A DNA stretch of 64,000 nucleotides from Streptomyces sp. CC228A (GTDB lineage: Bacteria; Actinomycetota; Actinomycetes; Streptomycetales; Streptomycetaceae). Positions within the stretch are counted from its first letter, which is position 1; each line of letters opens with the position of its first letter. The position numbers and the translations under genes are program-made. Location of the stretch: assembly GCF_021390935.1 (NCBI RefSeq), contig NZ_JAJPUI010000003.1, positions 558,001 through 622,000 of the forward strand, in the 5' to 3' direction. Below are positions 55,984 to 63,746 of this stretch, one piece after another. The notes beneath the pieces were generated by a model. That model was given only the letters and a program-made list of their open reading frames with translations. It had not been told where the DNA came from and did not search any database.

Positions 55984-57105
55984 TTAGGACACTTGTGCAC
56001 CGCTTCCCGAGGCCGAACCAGCGAAGCCGTACGCGTCCGCCACCAGCTCGTACGAGCGCAGCCGCGCCGCGCCGCTGTGGACGTTCGCCGTCAGCATCAA
56101 CTCGTCCGCTCCCGTGCGCCCCTGGAGCTCGTCCAGGCCCGCCCGCACCTCGTCCGGCGTGCCGTGCACGACGTCGGCCAGCCAGCGGTCGACGAAGTCC
56201 CGCTCCGCCGGGCCGAACGGGTACGCCTCCGCCTCCTCGGGCGTGGGGATCAGCCCGGGGCGCCCAGTGCGCAGCCGCAGCATCGACAGCGCGCCGGTCA
56301 GCACCTGCCGGCGGGCCTCCCCCGCGTCGTCGGCGGCCAGCGCGGAGACGCCGATGAGGGCGTACGGCGCGTCCAGCACGGCGGACGGGCGGAAGGAGGC
56401 GCGGTAGAGGTCCAGCGCCGGGACCGTGTTGCGGGCGGAGAAGTGGTGGGCGAACGCGAAGGGCAGCCCCAGCTCCCCCGCCAGTCGCGCGCTGTACCCG
56501 GACGAGCCGAGCAGCCACACCGGCGGGCGGCCCCGCGACCCCTGCACCGGCCCCGGCACGGCGTGGATCCCGGCGTACCGGTGGCCTGCGGGGATGTCGT
56601 CGTCCAGGAACGCGACCAGCTCGGCGAGCTGCCGCGGGAAGTCGTCGGCCCCCTCGCCCGGGGTGTCGGTACGGCGCAGGGCGGCCGCCGTGGCCCCGTC
56701 GGTGCCGGGCGCCCGCCCGAGGCCCAGGTCCACCCGGCCCGGTGCGAGCGCCTCCAGCGTGCCGAACTGCTCGGCGACCACGAGCGGGGCGTGGTTCGGC
56801 AGCATCACGCCGCCGGAGCCGAGCCGGATGCGGCCGGTGTGCGCGGCGAGGTGGGCGAGGATCACGGCCGGGGAGGAGGAGGCGACGCCGGGCATCGAGT
56901 GGTGCTCGGCGACCCAGTGGCGGTGGTAGCCGCGGCGCTCGGCGAGCCTCGCGAGCGCGACGCTGGTGGCGAGCGCCTCGGCGGCGGTGCTGCCGCGGCC
57001 GACGGTGACCAGGTCCAGCACGGAGAGCGGCACGGGCGCGGCGCCCCGGGCCGCCCCGCGTATGGCCGGATGGTCTGTCGCGTTCGTCGATGCGGGCTCG
57101 CTCAC
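55984..57105 (-). CDS. LLM-class flavin-dependent oxidoreductase (luciferase-like)
   Basis: 373 residues from the GTG at 57105, with AGGAGGACCCC upstream. The TIM-barrel signatures are VPLSVLDLVTVGRGSTAAEA, RRGYHRHWVAEHHSMPGVAS, IRLGSGGVMLPNHAPLVVAE, FGTLEALAPGRVDLGLGRAP and PVWLLGSSGYSARLAGELGL, which define the group of MsnO8-like LLM proteins. It uses reduced flavin; the substrate is unknown. Single gene between the chitinase and the repeat array. Confidence 0.9.
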   Translation of the reverse strand: MSEPASTNATDHPAIRGAARGAAPVPLSVLDLVTVGRGSTAAEALATSVALARLAERRGYHRHWVAEHHSMPGVASSSPAVILAHLAAHTGRIRLGSGGVMLPNHAPLVVAEQFGTLEALAPGRVDLGLGRAPGTDGATAAALRRTDTPGEGADDFPRQLAELVAFLDDDIPAGHRYAGIHAVPGPVQGSRGRPPVWLLGSSGYSARLAGELGLPFAFAHHFSARNTVPALDLYRASFRPSAVLDAPYALIGVSALAADDAGEARRQVLTGALSMLRLRTGRPGLIPTPEEAEAYPFGPAERDFVDRWLADVVHGTPDEVRAGLDELQGRTGADELMLTANVHSGAARLRSYELVADAYGFAGSASGSGAQVS

Positions 57106-57119
57106 CGCGGGGTCCTCCT

Positions 57120-57990
57120 GTCAGGGCCGTGCACGTACGCAGAACCTAACTGGAGGGTCCTTCCGGTTATTCCCCGCAGAGGGAGGCGGCGGAGCTGTCC
57201 TGAGGCCGACGGCCACGGGGGCGGGCGGCGCCCGAGGCGAGGCGGCGGGAGCCCACCGGGCGGGCGGTACGGGGCGGGTGCCGGGCGAGGCTGCCGGCGG
57301 GGCCGGCGGTACAGGGCCGGCTGTACGGGGCGGGTGCCGCGTGAGGCGCCGACGGTACGGGGGTGCCGGCGAGGCTGCCGGCGGGCCGACGGTACAGGGC
57401 CGGCGGTACGGGGGTGCCGGGTGGGGGCTGCCGGCGAGGCGCCGGCGGTACAGGGCGGGCCGACCGGAGCGGCGCGGACGTGGGCCGCATGGCGGGGCGT
57501 ACCGCGCCGCCGGCCGACGGTCCCCGGCCACGGTGAGAGGCACCGCCGGGAGCGGCGTGCCCGGACACCCAGCGGCGGGCCGGGCGCCGACGGGCGCGCG
57601 GGCCGGAAGCCTCGGGCGGCGCGGGCCGGAACCGGCGGGCGGCGCGGGCCCGAATCCGCGAACGGCGCGCGCCGGATCCCACGGGTGACGCAAGCCGGTT
57701 TCCGGGGCTGGCGCAAGCCGGAACCCGCCCGGGCGGCGCGCGCCGGATTCCGCGGGCGGCGCAAGCCGGTATCCGCCGGTGGCGTGAGCCGCTACCCGCC
57801 CGGGCGGCGCGAGCCCCCGTCCACGAGCGGCGTGCGCCGCCGGATTCCGCGGATGGCGCGCGGCCGGAGCCCGACCCGGGGTGGCGCGTGGCCGGAGACC
57901 GACCGCGGACGGCGCGCGGCCGGAGCCTGACCGGGGGTGGCGCGTGGCCGGAGACCGACCGGAGGTGGCGCGTGGCCGGAGACCGACCGG
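57120..57990. repeat. Large GC-rich intergenic repeat region
   Basis: An 890-nt gap without a gene. From about 57230 to 57470 blocks such as GCCGGCGGTACGGGG and GAGGCTGCCGGCGGG recur. At about 57600-57780 short GGCGCGGGCCGGAA-like units alternate. At 57851-57990 a unit of 27-29 nt (GGTGGCGCGTGGCCGGAGAC plus CGACCGG) is repeated five times, the last ones nearly identical. The array ends right at the 3' end of the EutA-like gene. Confidence 0.8.
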
Positions 57991-57994
57991 GTGG

Positions 57995-58681
57995 TCAGTG
58001 GTCCGGCTCCCAGACGTCCCGCGGCTCGTGGCGGGCGAAGAGCGTGCCCAGTTCCTCCGCCCACGCCCCGCGGCGCTCCGCCAGCCGCAGGCCCTCCCAC
58101 ACCGTGACCAGCGTGCCCGTCAGGACCGGCTTGCCGACGGCCGTTTCCGCCTCGGGCAGCAGGGACACCGTCGCGAGGGCCGTGTCCGGCACCAGGACCG
58201 CCTGCGCGCCGGGGTCGTCCGCGGCCCGCACCAGATCGGGCAGCGGACCCGCGGCATGGGCCCGGCGGGTGCCGACCACCTCGATCCCGGCCGCCTCCAG
58301 GAACCGGGCGAAGCCCTCCGTGACGTCCTGCGCGTACGTCGCGGCGAGGGCGACCCGCACGGCGCCCACCGCCCGCACCGCGTGCGCGAAACCGATCGAC
58401 GTGCTGGAGGCCGGCACCCCGGCCGCCAGGGCCAGTGCGCGGGCCTGCTCGTGCGCCGCCTCCCAGCCCCGTACGAACGACGCCCCGGTGGACGCCCATA
58501 CCACCGCTTCGGCGCCCGCGAGCCGCAGCCCCGCCGCCTCGGCGGCGAGTCGCTCCGGATCCTCGTCCGGCCCCCCGTACGCCACCGAGGCCACGCGGAT
58601 GTCGCTGTCCAGCAGCGTCTCGATACGGCGGTAGTCGTCCTCCGCGTGGCCTTCCGGGCGGAGCAGTCCGACGGTGGTCAT
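57995..58681 (-). CDS. Asp/Glu racemase superfamily protein, EutA/maleate-isomerase-like
   Basis: 228 residues from the ATG at 58681. TTVGLLRPEGHAEDDYRRIE, AEAVVWASTGASFVRGWEAA (with a Ser-Thr-Gly where some relatives have the first catalytic Cys), ASSTSIGFAHAVRAVGAVRV and GKPVLTGTLVTVWEGLRLAE are typical of the arylmalonate decarboxylase/maleate isomerase/EutA group. Both catalytic Cys positions look replaced, so activity is doubtful. It is divergent from the ehu transporter; in rhizobia EutA is encoded with ehuABCD in the ectoine-utilisation operon, which supports a common role. Confidence 0.75.
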   Translation of the reverse strand: MTTVGLLRPEGHAEDDYRRIETLLDSDIRVASVAYGGPDEDPERLAAEAAGLRLAGAEAVVWASTGASFVRGWEAAHEQARALALAAGVPASSTSIGFAHAVRAVGAVRVALAATYAQDVTEGFARFLEAAGIEVVGTRRAHAAGPLPDLVRAADDPGAQAVLVPDTALATVSLLPEAETAVGKPVLTGTLVTVWEGLRLAERRGAWAEELGTLFARHEPRDVWEPDH

Positions 58682-58774
58682 GGTCAGCCTCCTGGTCCTT
58701 CGGCGCGGTCGCCGGGCGCGTCCGGCGGGAAACCCGCACGCATAGCCCTCGCCGCTTCGGGTAGCCGCGCGCCC

Positions 58775-59665
58775 ATGGCCCTCACAGACTCCAGGGAAGC
58801 AGGATCCATAAGACGGCGCTCGCTACTGGTCGGCGGCGCCGCGCTCGGCGCGTCGGGGTTCGCGCTCGGCGGCACGGGGTGCGCCCGCGTGCCGTCCGGG
58901 GACGCGCTCGCCCGGCTGCGCTCGCAGCGCACCGTGCGGCTGGGCATCGCCGGCGAGGTGCCGTACGGGTACATCGACGAACAAGGGGCCTTCACCGGGG
59001 AGGCGCCCGAACTCGCCAAGGTGGTCTTCAAGCGGCTCGGCATCGACCGGGTCCAGCCGGTCGCCACGGGCTTCGGCTCCCTCATACCCGGCCTCAACGC
59101 GCAGCAGTTCGACGTGGTGTCCGCCGGGATGTACATCAAGAAGGAACGCTGCGCGCAGGTGCTGTTCTCGGACCCCGAGTACCAGATGCTCGACTCCTTC
59201 ATCGTCCGCAAGGGCAATCCCCTCGGCCTGCGCTCCTACGACGACGCTGTGCGGAAGAGGGCCCGGCTCGCCACCGGCACCGGCTACGCGCAGATCGGCT
59301 ACGCCGTGGCGGCCGGGTACCCCGAGAAGGACATCGTCATTCTCCAGGACCAGGTGGCCGGACTGAACGCCGTCGAGTCCGGCCGCGTCGACGTGTTCGC
59401 CGGGACCGCGCTCACCGCCCGCGAGGTGGTGAAGAAGAGCAGCAGGGCCGAGGCCACCGAGGCGTTCGCGGCCGTCGTCGACGGCAAGGAGCAGATCGAC
59501 GGCGGCGGCTTCGCCTTCCGCCTCACCGACGGCGACCTGCGGGACGCCTTCAACGCCGAGATACACAAGATGAAGCGGAGCGGCGAGCTCTTCCGGATCC
59601 TGCGGCGGTTCGGCTTCACGGAGTCCGAGATGACCACGCTGACCGCCGAGGAGCTGTGCCGATGA
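58775..59665 (+). CDS. ehuB: EhuB-type solute-binding protein of an amino-acid/ectoine ABC transporter
   Basis: 296 residues from the ATG at 58775 (weak ribosome binding site). After a twin-Arg-like RRRSLLVGGAALGASGFALG comes a possible lipobox ending GTGC. The solute-binding family 3 domain: RTVRLGIAGEVPYGYIDEQG, FTGEAPELAKVVFKRLGIDR, LIPGLNAQQFDVVSAGMYI and KKERCAQVLFSDPEYQMLDS, as in EhuB. It binds ectoine/hydroxyectoine or a polar amino acid outside the membrane. The stop overlaps ehuC (ATGA). Confidence 0.88.
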   Translation: MALTDSREAGSIRRRSLLVGGAALGASGFALGGTGCARVPSGDALARLRSQRTVRLGIAGEVPYGYIDEQGAFTGEAPELAKVVFKRLGIDRVQPVATGFGSLIPGLNAQQFDVVSAGMYIKKERCAQVLFSDPEYQMLDSFIVRKGNPLGLRSYDDAVRKRARLATGTGYAQIGYAVAAGYPEKDIVILQDQVAGLNAVESGRVDVFAGTALTAREVVKKSSRAEATEAFAAVVDGKEQIDGGGFAFRLTDGDLRDAFNAEIHKMKRSGELFRILRRFGFTESEMTTLTAEELCR

Positions 59666-60321
59666 CCTCCGGACTCTGGGAGAACTGGGTCCTGCCCGGC
59701 ATCTGGACCACCCTGCAGCTGCTGGTGTTCAGCGCGGCCCTGGGCGCCGCCGTGGCGTTCACCGTGGGCACGGCCAGGACGCACCGCTCCCGCGCGGTGC
59801 GCTTCCTGGCGGCGGCGTACACGGAGGTGTTCCGTGGCGTGTCGGCTCTGGTGCTGATGTTCTGGCTGTTCTTCGTGGTGCCTCCGCTGCTGGGCTGGCA
59901 GCTGGTGCCGATGTGGGCGGCGGTGCTCGCGCTGGGCCTGTCGTACGGCGCGTACGGCGCCGAGATCGTGCGCGGGGCGCTGAACGCGGTGGCGCCGGCG
60001 CAGCGGGAGGCGGCCGTGGCGCTGAGCTTCACGCCCTGGCAGCGGATGCGGCTCGTGCTGCTGCCGCAGGCGGTGCCGGAGATGCTGCCGTCCTTCTGCA
60101 ACCTGCTGGTGGAGCTGCTGAAGGGCACGGCCCTGGTGTCGCTGCTGGGCGTGGGTGACGTGTCGTTCGCGGCGTACCTGGTCCGGCTGGCGACGCAGGA
60201 GAGCGCGCAGATCTACACGGTCGTGCTGGTGATCTACGCCGTCATCGCCTTCGGCATCACGCAGTCGATGAAGGCCCTCGAACGACGGACCAAGGCGAAT
60301 CTGGGGGTGGCCGCCAAGTGA
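59662..60321 (+). CDS. ehuC: EhuC-type ABC transporter permease
   Basis: 219 residues, starting in an ATGA overlap. HisMQ-type permease: GIWTTLQLLVFSAALGAAVA, YTEVFRGVSALVLMFWLFFV and the EAA-like loop REAAVALSFTPWQRMRLVLL, then VELLKGTALVSLLGVGDVSF. It forms the channel with EhuD. Its stop overlaps the ehuD start (GTGA). Confidence 0.9.
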   Translation: MTSGLWENWVLPGIWTTLQLLVFSAALGAAVAFTVGTARTHRSRAVRFLAAAYTEVFRGVSALVLMFWLFFVVPPLLGWQLVPMWAAVLALGLSYGAYGAEIVRGALNAVAPAQREAAVALSFTPWQRMRLVLLPQAVPEMLPSFCNLLVELLKGTALVSLLGVGDVSFAAYLVRLATQESAQIYTVVLVIYAVIAFGITQSMKALERRTKANLGVAAK

Positions 60322-60968
60322 ACTGGGACTGGTCTGCTGTCTGGGACTTCCTTCCGCGCTTCGCGGACGGGCTGCTGGTGACGCTCCAGGTCCTCGTGCT
60401 GGGGTCGCTGCTGGCGTTCTCGCTGGGCCTGGTGTGGGCGGCCGCGTTCCGCGCGCCCAGCCGGTGGGTGCGGTGGCCGGTGCACGTGTTCACCGAGTTC
60501 ATCCGCACGACGCCGCTGCTCGTGCAGCTCTTCTTCCTGTTCTTCGTGCTGCCGGAGTGGGGCGTGCAGTTCTCCGCGCTGGTCACCGGCACGTTCGCGA
60601 TCGGGCTGCACTACTCGACGTACACCGCGCAGGTCTACCGGGCCGGCATCGACGCCGTGCCGGCGGGCCAGTGGGAGGCGGCGACGGCGCTGAGCCTGCC
60701 CGCGCACCGCACCTGGACCGCGGTGATCCTGCCGCAGGCGCTGCGGCGGGTCGCCCCCGCGCTCGGCAACTACGTCATCGCCATGCTGAAGGACACGCCG
60801 ATCCTCATGGCGATCGGCGTGCTGGAGATGCTCCAGCAGGCGCGGCTGCAGAGCGCCGTGACCTTCCAGTACACCGAGCCGCTCACCGTCGTCGGTGTCG
60901 CCTTCATCCTCATCGCCTACCCGGCTTCCCTTCTCGTCCGAGCCCTGGAGCGCCGCCTTGTCCACTGA
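60318..60968 (+). CDS. ehuD: EhuD-type ABC transporter permease
   Basis: 216 residues from a GTG that overlaps the ehuC stop. PRFADGLLVTLQVLVLGSLL, VHVFTEFIRTTPLLVQLFFL, the EAA-like loop WEAATALSLPAHRTWTAVIL and VIAMLKDTPILMAIGVLEML mark a HisMQ-type permease. Pairs with EhuC in the membrane. Its end overlaps the ehuA start by 11 nt. Confidence 0.9.
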   Translation: MNWDWSAVWDFLPRFADGLLVTLQVLVLGSLLAFSLGLVWAAAFRAPSRWVRWPVHVFTEFIRTTPLLVQLFFLFFVLPEWGVQFSALVTGTFAIGLHYSTYTAQVYRAGIDAVPAGQWEAATALSLPAHRTWTAVILPQALRRVAPALGNYVIAMLKDTPILMAIGVLEMLQQARLQSAVTFQYTEPLTVVGVAFILIAYPASLLVRALERRLVH

Positions 60969-61722
60969 ACCGTCCACCGGACCGTCCACCGAACTCGTCC
61001 GCTTCGAGGGCGTCGGGAAGAGCTTCGGTGAGCACACCGTCCTCGACGACCTGTCGTTCTCGGTCTCCCCGGGTCAGCACGTCACCCTGATCGGGCCGTC
61101 CGGCTCCGGCAAGACGACCATCCTGCGGATGCTGATGACGCTGGAGCGGCCCGACCGGGGCACGATCGAGGTCGGCGGCGAGCGGCTGTTCCCCGCCGAC
61201 GAGCGGCAGCGGCGCGAGCTGCGCAAGCAGATCGGGATGGTCTTCCAGCAGTTCAACCTGTTCCCGAACATGTCCGTGCTGCGCAACATCACCGAGGCGC
61301 CGGTGCGGGTGCTCGGGATGGGCCGCGACGAGGCGGAGGAGCGCGCCCGCGGCCTGCTGGAGATGGTCGGGCTCGCCGACAAGGCGGGCGCCCGGCCGGC
61401 GCAGCTGTCCGGCGGGCAGCAGCAGCGGGTGGCGATCGCCCGGGCCCTGGCCATGCGGCCGAAGGTGCTGCTGCTGGACGAGGTGACGTCGGCGCTCGAC
61501 CCGGAACTGGTGGCGGGGGTGCTGGACCTGCTGCGGGACATCGCGCGGACCACGGACATCACGATGCTCTGCGTCACGCACGAGATGAACTTCGCGCGGG
61601 ACATCTCGGACCAGGTGCTGATGTTCGACTCCGGGCGGGTGATCGAGGCAGGTCCGCCGGAGCAGATCTTCTCCGCGCCCGAGCACGCCCGGACCCGCGA
61701 GTTCCTCGGCGCCGTGCTCTGA
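60958..61722 (+). CDS. ehuA: EhuA-type ABC transporter ATP-binding protein
   Basis: 254 residues from a TTG at 60958, chosen because CTGGAGCG lies just upstream. Walker A LIGPSGSGKTTILRM, Q-loop MVFQQFNLFPNMSVL, signature QLSGGQQQRVAIARAL, Walker B VLLLDEVTSALDPE and switch His in CVTHEMNFARDI are all present, as in polar amino-acid importers. It is the last gene of the translationally coupled ehuBCDA operon. Confidence 0.93.
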   Translation: MSTEPSTGPSTELVRFEGVGKSFGEHTVLDDLSFSVSPGQHVTLIGPSGSGKTTILRMLMTLERPDRGTIEVGGERLFPADERQRRELRKQIGMVFQQFNLFPNMSVLRNITEAPVRVLGMGRDEAEERARGLLEMVGLADKAGARPAQLSGGQQQRVAIARALAMRPKVLLLDEVTSALDPELVAGVLDLLRDIARTTDITMLCVTHEMNFARDISDQVLMFDSGRVIEAGPPEQIFSAPEHARTREFLGAVL

Positions 61723-61964
61723 GCCGGACCGCCGTCCACCGCTCGGATCCGGCCCCGTCCCGGTTTCGGCCGACGGGGCCGCCGACCGGCCGCCGCATCG
61801 GCCCCGACCGCACCTCGATATGCCAGCAGCACATGCCACAAGGGAGCGCCCCAGCGTATACGGCCGGGGCGCCCCGGCGTTCTTGTCAACGGGGCGCCCG
61901 AAAACGGCCCTTGGCGGTTATCGTGGGGAGGAAGCATGCGGTCACAACCTGGTAGGGGGAAACC

Positions 61965-62723
61965 GTGGCGCCGAAGCCCAAGCCGCATCCGGCGTTCCAT
62001 TCGGTGCAGTACGCCCTGCGTGTGCTGGAGACGGTCGCCCGGCACGGCGGCGGCGTCAGCGACAGCCAGCTCGCGAAGGAGGCCGGACTCCCGGTCGCCC
62101 ACCTGACCCCGCTGCTGCGGATGCTGCGCCGGGAGGGGTACGTCGAGGAGATCGCCGCCGGTGTGTACGTGGTCGGGGACTCGCTGCTCCTGCTGGGGTC
62201 GGGTGCCAGCCGGCGGGAGGCGCTGGAAGCGAAGCTCCAGGAGACGCTGACCGCGCTGCGGGACACGGTGGGCGCCGCCGTCTACATCAGCCGGTACATC
62301 GACGGCGAGGTCAAGATCACGCAGATGGCGGACGGGCCGCACACGCCGAAGGTCAACGAGTGGGTGGACTTCCGCTCGGCGGCGCACGCCAGCGCGGTCG
62401 GCAAGTGCCTGCTCACCCAGCTCGACCAGAACGGCCGCCGGGACCACCTGTCCCGTCACAAGATCGCCCGGCTGACCTCCCGGACGATCACGAGCGAGCG
62501 GGTGCTGTTCTCCAAGCTGGACAGCCAGCCGCCCACCGTGCCGGTGCTGGACCTCCAGGAGTACGCGGTCGGCACGGTGTGCGCGGCGGTGCCGCTGACG
62601 GCCGGGTCGTCGGTGGGCTGCCTGGCGCTGTCCCTGCCGATCGAGCACGCCCACCGCCTGCGCGCGGCGGCCGACACGCTGAACCGCAAGGCGGCGCCGG
62701 TGGTGCTGTCGCTGGCCCTGTGA
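61965..62723 (+). CDS. IclR-family transcriptional regulator
   Basis: 252 residues from the GTG at 61965 (GGTAGGGGGAAACC upstream). An N-terminal winged helix (VQYALRVLETVARHGGGVSD, SQLAKEAGLPVAHLTPLLRM) and a C-terminal IclR effector domain (AAHASAVGKCLLTQLDQNGR, YAVGTVCAAVPLTAGSSVGC). It lies 242 nt after ehuA on the same strand with its own leader, and may regulate ehuBCDA and the EutA-like gene; no operator could be identified. Confidence 0.9.
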   Translation: MAPKPKPHPAFHSVQYALRVLETVARHGGGVSDSQLAKEAGLPVAHLTPLLRMLRREGYVEEIAAGVYVVGDSLLLLGSGASRREALEAKLQETLTALRDTVGAAVYISRYIDGEVKITQMADGPHTPKVNEWVDFRSAAHASAVGKCLLTQLDQNGRRDHLSRHKIARLTSRTITSERVLFSKLDSQPPTVPVLDLQEYAVGTVCAAVPLTAGSSVGCLALSLPIEHAHRLRAAADTLNRKAAPVVLSLAL

Positions 62724-62790
62724 GTCCCGCCACGTTTGAACGCGGTCGGGAGCACCCCTCGGGACCGGGTAGTATTAACCCCGTCAGCAG

Positions 62791-62864
62791 GCGCCGCTAG
62801 CTCAGTTGGTTAGAGCAGCTGACTCTTAATCAGCGGGTCCGGGGTTCGAGTCCCTGGCGGCGCA
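62791..62864 (+). tRNA. tRNA-Lys (anticodon CTT), copy 2
   Basis: Same cloverleaf as the gene at 49857, base for base. A TAGTAT element at 62770-62775 could be its -10. CCA is not encoded. Identity extends 9 nt upstream and through the terminator. Confidence 0.96.
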
Positions 62865-62870
62865 CAGACG

Positions 62871-62904
62871 GAAGAAGCCCCTCGCGGAAGCGGGGGGCTT
62901 CTTC
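62871..62904 (+). terminator. Terminator after tRNA-Lys copy 2
   Basis: GAAGAAGCCCC (62871-62881) pairs with GGGGCTTCTTC (62894-62904), identical to the one at 49937. It faces the convergent LPMO gene. Confidence 0.85.
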
Positions 62905-62972
62905 GTGTCGGCCCGCGGGTGCGGGGGCCGGCGCACCGGAACCGGCACACCGGGACCCGCGGGGGCGGGCGG

Positions 62973-63584
62973 CTAGAACCGGACGTCGGAGCAGGCGTAG
63001 AACGCGTTCGCCGTGTCGTGCACGTTCCACACCGCCAGGACCAGGTGGCGGCCGGTCTTGCCACTCGGCATGGTGCCCTGGTGGGTGAGGGTGTACGGCG
63101 GCTGCTTGCCGTTGTACGGGACGGTGAGGAACGGCTGCGGGTCCAGGTCCGAGCGGGTCAGCGGCCTGGTGGGGTCCCAGCCGTTCCGGGTGATGTAGTA
63201 GCGGAAGTCGGTCGTGCGGTGCGGGGCGGTGAACCGCCAGCGGAAGCTGTAGCTCTGCCCGCTCGCCACCTGCGTGGCCGGCCAGGCGCCGCCCCGCGGG
63301 TCGTCGAGCTCGGCGAACCGGGCGTTGCCGCCCGAGCAGATGGTGCCGTCCGAGGGACCGCCCAGCGGGAAGCCCTTCGGGCCCTCGACGGACTGCGGCT
63401 CCCACTGGATGGAGCCGCAGTTCGCGACCGTGCCGTTGGCGCAGAGCTTCTGCCGGCTGATCGGTGCGTCGGTGTAGCCGTGGCTGCCGGCGCTGCCGGT
63501 GGCGAGGACCGAGACCCCGGCGACCCCCAGGGCCACGGCCAGCGCCGTGCGTATCCGATGCCTCTTCTGACTCGTCTCTCGCAT
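62973..63584 (-). CDS. Secreted AA10 lytic polysaccharide monooxygenase (chitin-binding type)
   Basis: 203 residues from the ATG at 63584. Signal peptide (ALAVALGVAGVSVLATG) cleaved after AGS so that the mature protein starts HGYTDAPISRQ; this N-terminal His and the His in FRWRFTAPHRTTDFRYY form the copper histidine brace. YYITRNGWDPTRPLTRSDL and HLVLAVWNVHDTANAFYACS complete a compact single-domain AA10 without extra binding modules. It oxidatively cleaves crystalline chitin and should aid the GH18 chitinase. A dre-like site lies about 100 nt upstream. Confidence 0.95.
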   Translation of the reverse strand: MRETSQKRHRIRTALAVALGVAGVSVLATGSAGSHGYTDAPISRQKLCANGTVANCGSIQWEPQSVEGPKGFPLGGPSDGTICSGGNARFAELDDPRGGAWPATQVASGQSYSFRWRFTAPHRTTDFRYYITRNGWDPTRPLTRSDLDPQPFLTVPYNGKQPPYTLTHQGTMPSGKTGRHLVLAVWNVHDTANAFYACSDVRF

Positions 63585-63682
63585 GCTGTACTCCGGTGGG
63601 GAGGTGGGGGATCGCGCGCGACGTCATGGCGGAGGGAACGGGCGTGCTGCGGTGCTGCCGTACCGTCGTACGGGCCGTGCTG

Positions 63683-63694
63683 CGGTCTAGACCA
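63683..63694. promoter_or_regulatory. DasR-responsive (dre-like) element upstream of the LPMO
   Basis: CGGTCTAGACCA matches the dre core TGGTCTAGACCA at 11 of 12 bases, about 99 nt before the start codon, a typical position for DasR control of chitin genes. Confidence 0.8.
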
Positions 63695-63707
63695 ACTCCC
63701 AATCTAG

Positions 63708-63728
63708 GGACATGAACTCGTCATGTCC
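63708..63728. promoter_or_regulatory. Perfect inverted repeat between the LPMO and the last gene
   Basis: GGACATGA and TCATGTCC separated by ACTCG, an 8+8-bp dyad directly upstream of the dre site. Could be an operator for another regulator or the loop end of a terminator for the partial gene (stop at 63747 on the minus strand). Confidence 0.5.
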
Positions 63729-63746
63729 ATACCAATCGCAGGCGGC

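Larger units (their letters stand above)
62782..62907 (+). repeat. 126-bp direct repeat containing tRNA-Lys and its terminator
   Basis: Bases 62782-62907 equal 49848-49973 throughout (offset 12,934). The repeat starts at CGTCAGCAG before the tRNA and ends at CTTCTTCGTG after the terminator; flanking sequences differ. Confidence 0.9.

Noticed and set aside
58775..58815. Alternative EhuB start at an ATA codon with GGGAAGCAGGA upstream (about 58809)
   Set aside because: The spacing is attractive, but ATA is a very rare start; the ATG at 58775 keeps a normal signal-peptide length.
62810..63064. Minus-strand frames crossing the tRNA-Lys loci with a tail like GTRTPDPLIKSQLL
   Set aside because: This is the well-known artefact of translating the antisense of tRNA-Lys; it also occurs at 49876-49930.
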